From positions 496,001 to 560,000 of the forward strand of contig NZ_CAJHBK010000001.1 of assembly GCF_904846615.1 (NCBI RefSeq): a stretch of 64,000 nt of DNA, in the 5' to 3' direction. This DNA is from Psychrobacter sp. JCM 18902. Its GTDB lineage: Bacteria > Pseudomonadota > Gammaproteobacteria > Pseudomonadales > Moraxellaceae. The position numbers were made by a program, and so were the translations under genes. Positions within the stretch are counted from its first letter, which is position 1. Every line of letters begins with the position of its first letter. Shown in pieces: positions 1 to 8,758 of this stretch. The notes beneath the pieces are model-generated. The model saw only the letters and a list, made by a program, of their open reading frames with translations, was not told the DNA's origin and made no database searches.

Positions 1-449
1 TCGATACTGTCTGCAGGCAATGCGCTCGCTGCCCGTTGCTCAAGCGCTGCTAAAATACGTGCTGATACTTCAACAGGCGATACTTCACCTTGAGCCGTCA
101 CAAATGCTGGCATGTCATCTTTGCTGCCGCTTAACTCATAAGGATGAGAGAATTTGATATCAGCTTGACTACGACCCATAAAACGCTTAGCCGAGACGAT
201 CGTATTTTTTGGATCATCCGCTAAGTGGGCTAATGCATCAGAGCCAACTAACGGCTTACCTACACTTGGATAATAGACCACAGAAGGTAATAAGGTATCG
301 GTAGCTGCGCTTGCCTCTAAGACTTGCGCCTTGCCTGAGCGTACTACCGCGACCAATGAGCGCGTAGTACCAAGATCAATTCCTAGGCCAAAACGATGCT
401 GATGGGGTTGGGCGCTTTGATTGGGTTCGGCAATTTGCAATAAAGACAT
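1..449 (-). CDS. hscA: Fe-S assembly chaperone HscA, N-terminal part (runs off the left edge)
   Basis: An open frame reads leftwards from the ATG at 447-449 to the window edge, giving about 149 residues. It starts MSLLQIAEPNQ and soon shows the Hsp70 phosphate-binding signature FGLGIDLGTTRSLVA (about residues 24-38), then a KRFMGR stretch typical of HscA. HscA is the specialised Hsp70 that with HscB binds the LPPVK motif of IscU and drives release of the Fe-S cluster. Upstream on the same strand lie hscB, iscA, iscU, iscS and iscR, so this is the last visible gene of the isc operon. The remainder of the ATPase domain and the peptide-binding domain are outside the window. Confidence 0.93.
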   Translation of the reverse strand, partial: MSLLQIAEPNQSAQPHQHRFGLGIDLGTTRSLVAVVRSGKAQVLEASAATDTLLPSVVYYPSVGKPLVGSDALAHLADDPKNTIVSAKRFMGRSQADIKFSHPYELSGSKDDMPAFVTAQGEVSPVEVSARILAALEQRAASALPADSI

Positions 450-723
450 AAGATAACTCAAAGATAAAATGAAAGAGATAAAATTAATAAGTAAAATGGA
501 ACAAATATGATAAGCGCACTATTGTAGTTTAACTGCTTTGTATGCACGTGAAAACGAAGATACTTAGCGATTAAAAGTGCTTAAAATAAGGGATTATACG
601 GCATCGCTGTGACTATTTTAACCATCGCTTATAATATAGTTTTCAAATAAGCGTCATAAGCTAATAGCATTTATAAATAAATTTAGCATATAAAATAAAT
701 TAACAAGCTTATACGTCAGTTAG

Positions 724-1305
724 TTAGACGTATAAATCATCATCATCTGAATGCTCAGCAGTTGCTAACTCATCGATACCAGTAGTCACGTCAGCATTTA
801 ATTTGACTAAGAACTTTAGTTTTTGTGTCGCATCAATCGCCGTTTGCCAATCTTGGCTTTGGTAAGCATCGTTAAAACGCTTAGACTGTTTTGCCAGTCG
901 CTCGGTGATTTGAGGGTGTAATTGTTGCAATGTCACACGATCTTTACCCTCGATAGCGTCATCTAAATCCATACGCATCTGCATCGCATCTTCTAAAAAG
1001 TCCAAGTCTGCAATTGAATGCTCTAGATTCTGTGCTTGATCTGCCATGTCTAGTAGATAGCTAGCACGACTATCAGGCGCACTTAGCGCTTGGTAGGCTT
1101 GATTGATTAACGCTGAGGCCTGCTCAGACTGCTGTTGCGCTTGCGTAGTATTGGCTAGATTCTTGGTGACATTATCAGGATGATAACGTTTTTGTAGCAG
1201 ACGTAGATGCTGATCGAGACTCTCTTGATTGACTTCAAACTGTACAGGCTGCTCAAATAGGGCAAAGAAGTTATCAAACTGGGCTTCTGCAGTAATGTCT
1301 GTCAT
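724..1305 (-). CDS. hscB: J-domain co-chaperone HscB
   Basis: This 193-residue protein has an N-terminal J domain with the HPD tripeptide at residues 42-44 (YHPDN), which stimulates the ATPase of HscA. The C-terminal half is helical and charged and corresponds to the IscU-binding three-helix domain. It is slightly longer than E. coli HscB (171 aa), mainly because of an acidic tail. It lies between iscA and hscA. The gap to hscA is 274 bp, wide for an operon, and shows no clear terminator. Confidence 0.95.
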   Translation of the reverse strand: MTDITAEAQFDNFFALFEQPVQFEVNQESLDQHLRLLQKRYHPDNVTKNLANTTQAQQQSEQASALINQAYQALSAPDSRASYLLDMADQAQNLEHSIADLDFLEDAMQMRMDLDDAIEGKDRVTLQQLHPQITERLAKQSKRFNDAYQSQDWQTAIDATQKLKFLVKLNADVTTGIDELATAEHSDDDDLYV

Positions 1306-1424
1306 ATCATACGCCTTGCTTGTTATTTATTTTGAAAGTTTTCTTTAGCTGAGAACATATTTATTATGGCTTGAATATAGAGTTAGGAAACTCTAAACTC
1401 AAGGGTTTTTTAACCTTTGAACCA

Positions 1425-1745
1425 TTAAACGGTAAAAGACTCGCCACAACCACATTCGCCTTTTTGATTGGGATTGGTAAACTTAAAGCCTTCGTTAAGA
1501 CCTTCTTTTTCGTAGTCCATCAACAAACCATCTAAATAGACCAAACTTTTAGGATCAATAAAGATGTTAACGCCGCGGCTTTCGTAACGCGTGTCATTTT
1601 CATCAGGGGTATCTACAAACTCTAAAACGTAAGCTAAGCCTGAGCAACCCGCGGTACGGATACCCACTCGAATACCTTCGCCTTTGCCGCGATTGTCCAA
1701 AAAGTCTCGAACATGCTGAGCGGCGCGTTCTGTCATTTCAATCAT
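1425..1745 (-). CDS. iscA: A-type Fe-S carrier IscA
   Basis: With the start chosen here the protein has 106 residues, close to the usual 107. The frame opens at an upstream ATG at 1757, but on the minus strand that ATG lies inside the GGGAG ribosome-binding sequence 6-7 nt before the ATG at 1745, so 1745 ([10 protein letters not shown]) is preferred. The three ligand cysteines are visible: one in TAGCSGLAY and two in GECGCGESF at the C-terminus. IscA carries Fe-S clusters to apoproteins. It sits between iscU and hscB, but a terminator-like hairpin separates it from iscU. Confidence 0.95.
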   Translation of the reverse strand: MIEMTERAAQHVRDFLDNRGKGEGIRVGIRTAGCSGLAYVLEFVDTPDENDTRYESRGVNIFIDPKSLVYLDGLLMDYEKEGLNEGFKFTNPNQKGECGCGESFTV

Positions 1746-1866
1746 GCCAACTCCCATTAACTATCAATGATAAATATCAATCAAAAAAATCTGTATAAAC
1801 TGGCAATGAAAATAGCGCACTTGCCAAAAAATCTTAATAACGACCAGTTAAGAATCACTAGAAAAT

Positions 1867-1904
1867 AAAAGGTGACAATTACATTAGCGTTATTGTCACC
1901 TTTT
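1867..1904 (-). terminator. terminator-like hairpin between iscU and iscA
   Basis: A 13-bp perfect stem, AAAAGGTGACAAT (1867-1879) with ATTGTCACCTTTT (1892-1904), encloses a 12-nt loop. Read on the minus strand, after iscU, it ends in TTTTATTTT, which looks like an intrinsic terminator. Read on the plus strand it is also followed by T residues. Its position inside the isc operon suggests partial termination or RNA processing between iscU and iscA. A second, imperfect hairpin lies at about 1938-1966. Confidence 0.7.
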
Positions 1905-1992
1905 TAGCGTTAGTAGCTGTTCAATACATCGACTACTAAAGTACGGCCATTAAGACCGTGTACTTAGAAGTACAATACTTACGCTAATAGGT

Positions 1993-2403
1993 TTAGCTAG
2001 CCGCTTCTTCTGGCTCTACTGCTGCGCTATGCTTACCTTTATAGTCGCTAATAGCGGCTTTAATGGCGTCTTCAGCAAGTACAGAGCAATGCACTTTTAC
2101 TGGTGGTAAGGCTAACTCTTTCGCGATATCGTTGTTTTTGATTTCGCCCGCTTGATCCAAGCTTTTGCCTTTTAGCCACTCAGTCACAAGCGAGCTTGAG
2201 GCGATTGCTGAACCACAGCCATAAGTTTTAAAGCGTGCATCTTCAATGATGCCGTTATCATCAACTTGAATCTGTAGGCGCATTACATCGCCACAAGCTG
2301 GGGCACCAACCATACCAGTACCAACGTTTTTGGCATTTTTATCAAGATTGCCGACGTTGCGTGGATTTTCGTAATGATCAATAACTTGGTCACTATAGGC
2401 CAT
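1993..2403 (-). CDS. iscU: Fe-S cluster scaffold IscU
   Basis: A 136-residue scaffold with the three cluster-binding cysteines C37 (PACGDV), C63 (GCGSA) and C106 (VHCSV), plus D39 and H105. The chaperone-recognition motif reads LPPVK at residues 99-103, where HscA binds. An AGGAG sequence 9-10 nt before the ATG supports this start. IscS delivers sulfur to this protein and HscA/HscB extract the finished cluster. The C-terminus has a short acidic/alanine extension (EPEEAAS) beyond E. coli IscU. Confidence 0.97.
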   Translation of the reverse strand: MAYSDQVIDHYENPRNVGNLDKNAKNVGTGMVGAPACGDVMRLQIQVDDNGIIEDARFKTYGCGSAIASSSLVTEWLKGKSLDQAGEIKNNDIAKELALPPVKVHCSVLAEDAIKAAISDYKGKHSAAVEPEEAAS

Positions 2404-2424
2404 GGGGTTTTCTCCTAGTTAGAT

Positions 2425-2543
2425 GATGAGTAGTCAATTACTGACTTTAAATGTCTAACTACTCATCGATAATTGGGGTCAAACATTTAGTTAATAGAAA
2501 CGGTATTTATAAAAACGGTATTTATAAAAACTGGATTTATAAG
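2425..2543. repeat. inverted repeat and 15-bp tandem repeat in the iscS-iscU spacer
   Basis: The arms GATGAGTAGT (2425-2434) and ACTACTCATC (2458-2467) can form a 10-bp stem about 20 nt upstream of the iscU start. Next to it a 15-bp unit, CGGTATTTATAAAAA, occurs at 2501-2515 and 2516-2530, with a diverged third copy from 2531. No convincing gene lies in this 198-bp spacer. The hairpin could mark a processing site in the isc mRNA; this is inference. Confidence 0.5.
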
Positions 2544-2601
2544 TGTCTGATCAATCGTATAATGGTTCTGTTTGATAACTGTGTCGTTGCTTTCGGTAAT
2601 T

Positions 2602-3828
2602 TTAATGCTCAGCCCATTCGACTGAATCTAAATCAACACCTTCTTGGTACATATCCCAAAGTGGTGATAAGGCACGTAATTTATCGACCGCTTCATGCAT
2701 TTGTTTGATGACAGTATCGATGTCTGCTTCAGTGGTATAACGACCAAAGCTGAAACGAATTGAGCTGTGTGCTAATTCATCTGGGCGACCAATAGCACGT
2801 AATACATATGATGGCTCAAGCGTCGCTGATGTACAGGCTGAACCTGATGATACAGCTAAATCTTTAAGTGACATCATGAGAGACTCGCCCTCAACGAAGT
2901 TGAAGCTGATGTTTACAATGTTAGGCACGCTGTGCTCAAGATCACCATTTAGGTAGATCTCTTCGATATCTTGTAGACCGTCCCACAGTTTTTGGCGTAG
3001 CTTGGCTGCATGTGCATGGTCTTCTTCATAACGCTCATTGGCTAAAGCAAATGCTGCTCCAAGACCAACGATTTGATGCGTCGGTAATGTACCTGAACGC
3101 ATACCGCGCTCATGACCACCGCCATGCTGCTCTGCTTTCAAACGGATACGTGGCTTACGACGAACAAATAATGCGCCAATACCTTTAGGACCGTAGGCTT
3201 TGTGACCTGAGAAGCTCATCAAATCGATCTTCGTAGTTTCAAGGTCAATCAATACTTTACCAACAGATTGTGCGCCATCGACGTGGAAGACCACACCCGC
3301 TTCACGAGTGATTTCACCAATGGCAGCGACATCAGTAATCGTACCAAGCTCATTATTTACCATCATGAGTGATACTAAGATAGTATCATCACGTAATGCT
3401 TCTTTAACTTGCTCTGGTAAAATAAGACCCGTGCTTGGCTGCGGCTCAAGATAAGTAATCTCAAAACCTTCTTGCTCAAGCTCACGGCACGTATCTAATA
3501 CGGCTTTATGTTCGATCTTACTGGTAATGATGTGCTTACCACGAGATTGATAAAAATGCGCGGCACCTTTAATCGCTAGGTTGTCTGATTCTGTTGCACC
3601 AGAGGTAAAGACGATTTCGCGTGGATCAGCATTAATGACTTCAGCCACTTGTTGACGCGCTGTTTCTACCGCTTCTTCTGCTTGCCAGCCATAGCCATGC
3701 GAGCGCGAGGCTGGATTACCAAAGATGCCATCTACTGTCAGATACTCGCTCATCTTAGCAGCTACTGATTTTGCAACTGGTGTGGTGGCGGCATAATCTA
3801 AGTATATAAGGTTGTTATGTTGGCTCAT
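2602..3828 (-). CDS. iscS: cysteine desulfurase IscS
   Basis: A PLP enzyme that removes sulfur from cysteine and passes the persulfide to IscU. With the start at 3828 ([17 protein letters not shown]) it has 408 residues, against about 404 in E. coli. The frame extends 58 codons further upstream, but those codons overlap iscR and are not IscS-like. The PLP lysine is in [10 protein letters not shown] and the catalytic cysteine in SSGSACTSA near residue 330. The iscR stop and this start overlap as ATGA, which implies translational coupling. Confidence 0.97.
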   Translation of the reverse strand: MSQHNNLIYLDYAATTPVAKSVAAKMSEYLTVDGIFGNPASRSHGYGWQAEEAVETARQQVAEVINADPREIVFTSGATESDNLAIKGAAHFYQSRGKHIITSKIEHKAVLDTCRELEQEGFEITYLEPQPSTGLILPEQVKEALRDDTILVSLMMVNNELGTITDVAAIGEITREAGVVFHVDGAQSVGKVLIDLETTKIDLMSFSGHKAYGPKGIGALFVRRKPRIRLKAEQHGGGHERGMRSGTLPTHQIVGLGAAFALANERYEEDHAHAAKLRQKLWDGLQDIEEIYLNGDLEHSVPNIVNISFNFVEGESLMMSLKDLAVSSGSACTSATLEPSYVLRAIGRPDELAHSSIRFSFGRYTTEADIDTVIKQMHEAVDKLRALSPLWDMYQEGVDLDSVEWAEH

Positions 3829-4334
3829 GCTGGGTTTGCCTCGCTGTTCGATAGGGTAATAGTGTTGATATCTTTTATGGAAATCTCTTTGGTAGAGCTG
3901 TGCTGACGCTCTGACACTGACTGCACATTTTCCATGTCTAATAATTGCGCTAATGTTATATTTTTCAAGTACTGTTCGATATGATTGGACAGTGCACACC
4001 ATAAATCATGGGTTAAGCACATTGTACCACCTTGACAGTCGCCACGTCCTTCGCACTGCATCGCATTAACCGACTCATCGACGGCAGATATGATGCTCAT
4101 GACGTCTATTTCATGCAATGGTTTGGCTAGATGATAGCCACCGGCCGCACCTCGGATGCTAGTGACCAGACCACGCTTACGAAGTTTGGAAAACAGTTGT
4201 TCAAGGTAAGAGATAGAAATCGATTGCCGCTTGGCGATATCAGATAAGGAGACTGCAGTGTCTTGTTGGCTGGTCTGTAATGCCAAATCCAGTAACGCAG
4301 TAACGGCATATCTGCCTCGAGTAGTCAAACGCAT
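3825..4334 (-). CDS. iscR: Fe-S-sensing Rrf2-family repressor IscR
   Basis: A 169-residue Rrf2-family regulator that starts [19 protein letters not shown] with a winged helix-turn-helix. The cluster ligands are C94, C100 and C106 with H109 ([18 protein letters not shown]), matching C92/C98/C104/H107 of E. coli IscR. As the [2Fe-2S] form it represses its own operon, and the operator upstream is readable at 4520-4544. It is the first gene of the isc operon and overlaps iscS by 4 bp. The C-terminal tail is about 35 residues after the ligand region. Confidence 0.97.
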   Translation of the reverse strand: MRLTTRGRYAVTALLDLALQTSQQDTAVSLSDIAKRQSISISYLEQLFSKLRKRGLVTSIRGAAGGYHLAKPLHEIDVMSIISAVDESVNAMQCEGRGDCQGGTMCLTHDLWCALSNHIEQYLKNITLAQLLDMENVQSVSERQHSSTKEISIKDINTITLSNSEANPA

Positions 4335-4510
4335 GTGTTATCTCCAAACTTTTAAGTCATTTTTATTTAACAACGACCTTAGCAAAATGATAGTGGTGGC
4401 AGCTTGTAGCGCAATATGAAAGCTACTGATGGAATCACATAACCGCTAAGTTGTGTCTTATCGTTATTAAACAGCAGATGATTAACCCGATGTGTGCAAC
4501 GATTAAGCCA

Positions 4511-4544
4511 ATTATACTTAATCCTGAGTAATTTAGTCAAGATT
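4511..4544 (-). promoter_or_regulatory. isc promoter with type 1 IscR operator
   Basis: On the minus strand TTGACT (4535-4540) and TATAAT (4511-4516) form a sigma-70 promoter with an 18-bp spacer. The 25 bp at 4520-4544 overlap the -35 box and match the type 1 IscR consensus (ATA-S-YYGACTRWWWYAGTCRR-S-TAT) across the core: CTTGACTAAATTA then CTCAGG. One core G is replaced by C. This matches the autorepression arrangement known in E. coli. The predicted leader before iscR is about 170 nt. The rest of 4335-4861 holds only this promoter and the hairpin at 4713-4742. Confidence 0.75.
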
Positions 4545-4712
4545 AAAGTGTGGTTGAATGGTTAATCGAGCTTATCACTATGATTGATAAAAACAATGGT
4601 ATTAAAAGGAAGGGCTATAAGATTGAGAACATTGATTCCTAGCATTTTTGAAATACTAAAATACAGTCTTAAGGTTTGCGTCTTACGTTTTTTTAACTTC
4701 TATCAATTATAT

Positions 4713-4742
4713 TGGGGCGTGCTGAAGGTTCAATACGCCCCA
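4713..4742 (-). terminator. GC-rich hairpin downstream of the UbiJ-like gene
   Basis: TGGGGCGT (4713-4720) pairs with ACGCCCCA (4735-4742) across a 14-nt loop. It lies after the UbiJ-like gene on the minus strand, where a terminator is expected, but no uridine run follows. It may be a weak terminator or an mRNA-stabilising hairpin. Confidence 0.4.
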
Positions 4743-4861
4743 GTCATCTAAGCGCTTAATATCCTAAGTGTTTAATATGCCTTCATCGGCATCAAACGCG
4801 TTTGGTAAAGCAAGCAGCCTTTCATTATTAAGCTGACATTGGTAAGTCGTTGTTGGCGAAA

Positions 4862-5506
4862 TTAATTCATCAATAGCGCGATAATGGCTGCGATCATAAT
4901 GACAAGCGCAGCCACGGTGATGATTATCAGGGTTTTCTGTTTGCTCTGTAACTCTTTAACCGTGATTTCAAGCTCACGGTTTTTAATAGTTAAGGTGTTT
5001 ATTTGGGTTTGTTGCTCTTTGATGCGTAATTTATAGCTGTCCTTTTTGTCAGCCATTTCAGCTTCAGTAGGTTTGGTCTTACCTTTGCCACCTTTTATCT
5101 TTTTAATAAGACCTTGAATTAAGCTGCCAAGACCGAGTTGCATAATAAACTGCTTGACCAACTGTACTTGAACAGATTCGCCGCGCATTTGTAGTTTTTC
5201 GGTGGTTTCGCTGTCATGAGTGGTGATCGCATTGATCACTTGGATGCTATAAGCATTAATGATGACGTCAGGTTCGCTGCGGTCAATAGGTAACTCTGCG
5301 TCTAATAATACGCCTTTGGTGCTAAACGTGGCAAACACCTCAACATGCGGTAGATACAAGCGTAGCGCCACGACAGTACCTTGCTTGGCAAGTGGGTAAG
5401 CGGCTTTACGTAGTTCGGGATCTAAACGTAACAATAGTGTCAGCGCCGACTCGATGAACACCAGAATGATATTAAGAAAAGAGTGAGACAACGTAGAACG
5501 CTTCAT
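4862..5506 (-). CDS. SCP2/UbiJ-like protein with C-terminal membrane anchor
   Basis: The ATG at 5506 gives 214 residues. The frame continues 15 codons to a TTG, which I did not use because the family's first helix (LNIILVFIESALTLLLRL) fits just after the ATG. Residues 8-135 resemble the SCP2-type fold of UbiJ, the accessory factor of ubiquinone biosynthesis: a hydrophobic N-terminal helix, a beta region, and a helix near QLVKQFIMQLG. Unlike E. coli UbiJ it then has a Lys-rich linker, a heptad-like coiled coil (about 160-190) and a C-terminal transmembrane segment (IIITVAALVIMIAAIIALLM). No ubiE or ubiB neighbour is visible, so a ubiquinone role is only an inference. Confidence 0.6.
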   Translation of the reverse strand: MKRSTLSHSFLNIILVFIESALTLLLRLDPELRKAAYPLAKQGTVVALRLYLPHVEVFATFSTKGVLLDAELPIDRSEPDVIINAYSIQVINAITTHDSETTEKLQMRGESVQVQLVKQFIMQLGLGSLIQGLIKKIKGGKGKTKPTEAEMADKKDSYKLRIKEQQTQINTLTIKNRELEITVKELQSKQKTLIIITVAALVIMIAAIIALLMN

Positions 5507-6025
5507 GTAAATAATCCGTTTTATATTTGGCAAATTAGAGGCAAAAGACAAACAAGAGTCAAAATTGACCCAAAAGGTGCAGTGATATTTTGCTTATAGT
5601 AACGCCTTTATAATAAAAAGTAACGCTAGTTTCTGTCAGTTGGGAAATTATTACTTTACAATTTGGTAATCAACAAGGACACAGATATTTATGACTGGCG
5701 ATGCCTCAGTATGAGATGACATCTCTTTGAACGATAAGGCAGTATAGAGGTTGACTCGCTAAGTCAAAGTTACGAAAAGCCAAGGTTACTAGCGGTTATG
5801 ACAGTTGCAGAAGCTTTGCGTAACATTGAGTGTCAAATACGTAGTACAGTAGGCAAAAATATGTAAAATCGCTTGCGCTCCTTATGCTGCCTTGATATAA
5901 AGACGATAACAAAGCGAAACCTGTTAATACGCCAGTCAGGCAGTTTTTATTGCTTAAATGCTATGAGAGCGTTACAATGCTTGGCGTGAGCGTTTATTAT
6001 CCCCCTTAAACTTGAAGGAAATTTT
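5507..6025. other. 519-bp intergenic stretch upstream of hup
   Basis: No coding frame or RNA gene is recognised. The right part should hold the hup promoter; TTGCGC near 5872 and GATATAAAG near 5894 are candidate elements but not a good match. A clear ribosome-binding site (GAAGGAA) lies at about 6013-6019. Confidence 0.4.
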
Positions 6026-6298
6026 ATGAATAAGTCAGAATTAATTGATAGCATCGCGGACAAAAGTGGCCTAAACAAAACCCAAGCTGGCGATGCATTG
6101 AATGCTGTTATGGAAAGTGTTGGTGAAGCGCTAGAAGCTGGCGATAGCATCTCATTGGTTGGTTTTGGTACTTTCAGCGTAAAAGACCGTAAAGCACGTA
6201 CTGGCCGTAACCCTAAGACGGGTGAAGAGCTTAGCATTCCAGCAAGTAAAGTACCAAGCTTTAAAGCGGGTAAAAACTTAAAAGAGCGTTTAAACTAA
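6026..6298 (+). CDS. hupB: DNA-binding protein HU
   Basis: A 90-residue HU-type histone-like protein that begins [16 protein letters not shown]. It contains the family signature [18 protein letters not shown] (about residues 46-63), followed by the conserved [16 protein letters not shown] end. It bends and compacts DNA as a dimer. It appears monocistronic: a strong terminator follows and ppiD starts about 380 bp later with its own leader. hup-ppiD adjacency is common in gammaproteobacteria. I chose hupB over hupA from that context. Confidence 0.95.
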   Translation: MNKSELIDSIADKSGLNKTQAGDALNAVMESVGEALEAGDSISLVGFGTFSVKDRKARTGRNPKTGEELSIPASKVPSFKAGKNLKERLN

Positions 6299-6420
6299 GC
6301 CGTTTTATTAAAAACGGATGCTGTATAACGACGTGATATACGAACGAATACAGCATTTACTTAGTAAAGCACTATATGATTTATAGCATGGCTGAAAAGT
6401 CATAATATGAATCATAAGAA

Positions 6421-6447
6421 AGCACCTAAATATTAGGTGCTTTTTTT
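6421..6447 (+). terminator. intrinsic terminator of hup
   Basis: AGCACCTAA (6421-6429) pairs perfectly with TTAGGTGCT (6433-6441) across a 3-nt loop, and the T run continues to 6447. The remaining part of the 6299-6681 gap shows no gene and presumably carries the ppiD promoter. Confidence 0.9.
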
Positions 6448-6681
6448 ATCGCTATAGTTTGTATCATACCACGTGAATATTTTGAGTCTGCATCAAAAAT
6501 CACGTATCATAGGGCGCGCGATAGATGCGTTGTTTAAATAAGGCTGTTTTACTCAGTCTTGTTGTTCTATATCAAATTCACACGTTCTTATTCTTACCAT
6601 TGCCTGCTTAGATAGCATTGATATTAATAGTAATATTACAATGGTTTTTCATCAATATAGGTTTATAAAGCAGAGATAACT

Positions 6682-8556
6682 ATGGATAAATTGCGCGATT
6701 TCTTAAAAAGCTGGCCAGGTCGCATTTTATTGATTTTATGCCTATCGCCGCTCGCTCTATTGGGTGTCGAAAGCTATTTTGGAGGCGGGGTCGATCCCAA
6801 CCAAGTCGCTCAGGTGGGTGAAGCAAGCGTAGGGTTGTCCGAGTATCAGACTGCCGTAAATAACCGTCGTACTGAAATACTAGAACAAGTTGATGATGCC
6901 AGTCTATTAAATGAAGATGTGTTGCACGAGCAGGTGCTCAAAGGTCTCATTGATCGTACGCTATTGGAGCAGCAAGCGGGCAAGCTTGGTATGACAGTCT
7001 CTGATGACACGATTAATCGTTTATTGCGTGAAGAAGAAATTTTTAAGGACGCAGAAGGCAATTTTTCTAACGACCAATTCTCAAACTTCTTGCGCCAGCG
7101 CGGCATGACCAAAGATCAGCTATTTGCTGAGTTTCGTAACCAGTTAAGCCTCGACCAACTCAATGCCAGTATTGTTGGCACGGCAGTATATCCAATGCAA
7201 GCGGTCAGTCAATTGATTGACTTACAACTTGAGTCGCGCAATATCTGGCTGCATCGATTTAATTGGCAAGACTATGCAGATCAGGTCAAGTTAAGCAAAG
7301 GCGATATACAAGCCTATTATGATGCCAATAAAGACACGCTAAAAAGTGCGGCGATGGTAGATTTGGCATATTTGCAATTAAGTCCTAAAACCATTCAAGT
7401 GAATGAAGTTACGGAAGAAGATTTGCAGCAGCAATATGAAGCTTATAAGCAAGGGCTAGCGGTCGTCGATGAACGTAAAATCAGTCAAATCCTATTAACG
7501 GGTAAAGATGCGAAGACCAGAGCGGCCAAAATCAAAGCTCGCTTGGATAAAGGTGAGTCTTTTGCCGCATTGGCTAAAACTGAATCAGATGATCCATCAG
7601 GAGCAACAGGTGGCGATATTGGTACCTTTAATCCCTCTGTATTTGGTAATGATGCTGCAGCGGTTGAGCAAGCTTTAGAGGGCTTAAGTGTGGGTGATGT
7701 AACAGCACCTATTAAGACTAGCTTTGGCTACCAGATATTTACCGTAACCGAAGATAACGGTAGTAAAATCCCAAGCCTAGAAAGCATGCGTGCAGAGCTG
7801 ACAGCAAAAGCCAAAGAATATAAGCGTCAAGAAATCTATGCAGATAAAGTGACAGCGATTAATGACTTGGCAGCAGATGGCTTTAGCATCGAAGACATCG
7901 CTCAGCAAGAGAACGTAACGTTAAAACGTATCAAGGATTATCGTAAAGAAAACAACAAATCGGAGCTATCACAACCAGCAGTGATTAAGCAGGCTTTTGA
8001 TGAGTTTACCATTCAAGATCAGGCAGTAACCGCAGGTATCGAAGTCGGTAATGGGACGGTATGGGTGCAGCCAAGCAACTATCGTCCTACGAAAACGCTT
8101 AGCTTAGCTGCTGCTACACCAAAAATCACTCAGATATTACGTCAAGAAAAGGCCACGGCATTGGCTCTAAAAGAGGCGAAGAAACTAGCCGCTGGTATTA
8201 AAACGCCTGCTGATATCAATAAACAGCCAGTACGTTTTCAATCATTAGGTGAAGTGAATCGCCAAACCACTCTATTGACAGAGAAAGAACGCGGATTGGC
8301 CTTTAGTCAGCAAGCAGCTAATAATGGCGTCGTTGCTATTGCCAGTGAGACTGAGATGGGCGCGACTTTGTTGGTCGGTGATCGTATTAAAACAGAGGAG
8401 CAGTCGCCATTATCTGATGTGCAAAGAGCACAAACGGCTGCAATCATTCGTGATAACTTGGGGCAAGATCAGCTACAAGATTACTTGGATTATCTACGCT
8501 TGGTATATAAAGTTGAAGTTAATGACGCCAATATAGCAAACGCGCAAGGGCGTTAG
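6682..8556 (+). CDS. ppiD: periplasmic folding chaperone PpiD (SurA-N and parvulin domains)
   Basis: A 624-residue inner-membrane-anchored periplasmic chaperone. Residues 11-30 form the single N-terminal transmembrane segment (RILLILCLSPLALLGVESYF). A SurA-like N-terminal region with LIDRTLLEQQA and conserved NxFLRQRGMT-type motifs follows to about residue 180. One parvulin-type domain spans about 260-358 (ERKISQILL, GGDIGTF, TSFGYQIF). The length matches E. coli PpiD (623 aa). It assists folding of exported proteins as they leave the Sec translocon. It lies downstream of hup, as in E. coli. Confidence 0.92.
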   Translation: MDKLRDFLKSWPGRILLILCLSPLALLGVESYFGGGVDPNQVAQVGEASVGLSEYQTAVNNRRTEILEQVDDASLLNEDVLHEQVLKGLIDRTLLEQQAGKLGMTVSDDTINRLLREEEIFKDAEGNFSNDQFSNFLRQRGMTKDQLFAEFRNQLSLDQLNASIVGTAVYPMQAVSQLIDLQLESRNIWLHRFNWQDYADQVKLSKGDIQAYYDANKDTLKSAAMVDLAYLQLSPKTIQVNEVTEEDLQQQYEAYKQGLAVVDERKISQILLTGKDAKTRAAKIKARLDKGESFAALAKTESDDPSGATGGDIGTFNPSVFGNDAAAVEQALEGLSVGDVTAPIKTSFGYQIFTVTEDNGSKIPSLESMRAELTAKAKEYKRQEIYADKVTAINDLAADGFSIEDIAQQENVTLKRIKDYRKENNKSELSQPAVIKQAFDEFTIQDQAVTAGIEVGNGTVWVQPSNYRPTKTLSLAAATPKITQILRQEKATALALKEAKKLAAGIKTPADINKQPVRFQSLGEVNRQTTLLTEKERGLAFSQQAANNGVVAIASETEMGATLLVGDRIKTEEQSPLSDVQRAQTAAIIRDNLGQDQLQDYLDYLRLVYKVEVNDANIANAQGR

Positions 8557-8572
8557 AAATAAAGCTATTAAG

Positions 8573-8662
8573 GAAAACTTGAGATACTTACTTAGTCATT
8601 CTTTCTAAATAATCTTCTCAAGTTTGAAGCATAAAAAAGCCACTGTCTACAGTGGCTTTTTT
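8573..8662 (+). terminator. bidirectional terminator between ppiD and purH, with a second inverted repeat
   Basis: GCCACTG (8639-8645) pairs with CAGTGGC (8650-8656), flanked by an A run on the left and a T run to 8662 on the right. It can therefore serve ppiD (plus) and purH (minus). Just before it, arms AAACTTGAGA (8574-8583) and TCTCAAGTTT (8617-8626) form another inverted repeat around a 33-nt loop. Confidence 0.85.
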
Positions 8663-8758
8663 AATGAGTATTACTTTTATCATAAAGATTTAGCATTAAT
8701 AGCGATACGAAATTCAATACTGCTATCAATGCTAATATTCAAAGTGATACGGAACAAT

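Noticed and set aside
1746..1757. Longer IscA starting at ATG 1757.
   Set aside because: That ATG is part of the GGGAG ribosome-binding site of the ATG at 1745, and the shorter form has the family's usual length.
2451..2708. 85-aa plus-strand frame over the iscS-iscU spacer.
   Set aside because: It is produced by the 15-bp tandem repeat (NGIYKNGIYK) and runs into iscS on the other strand.
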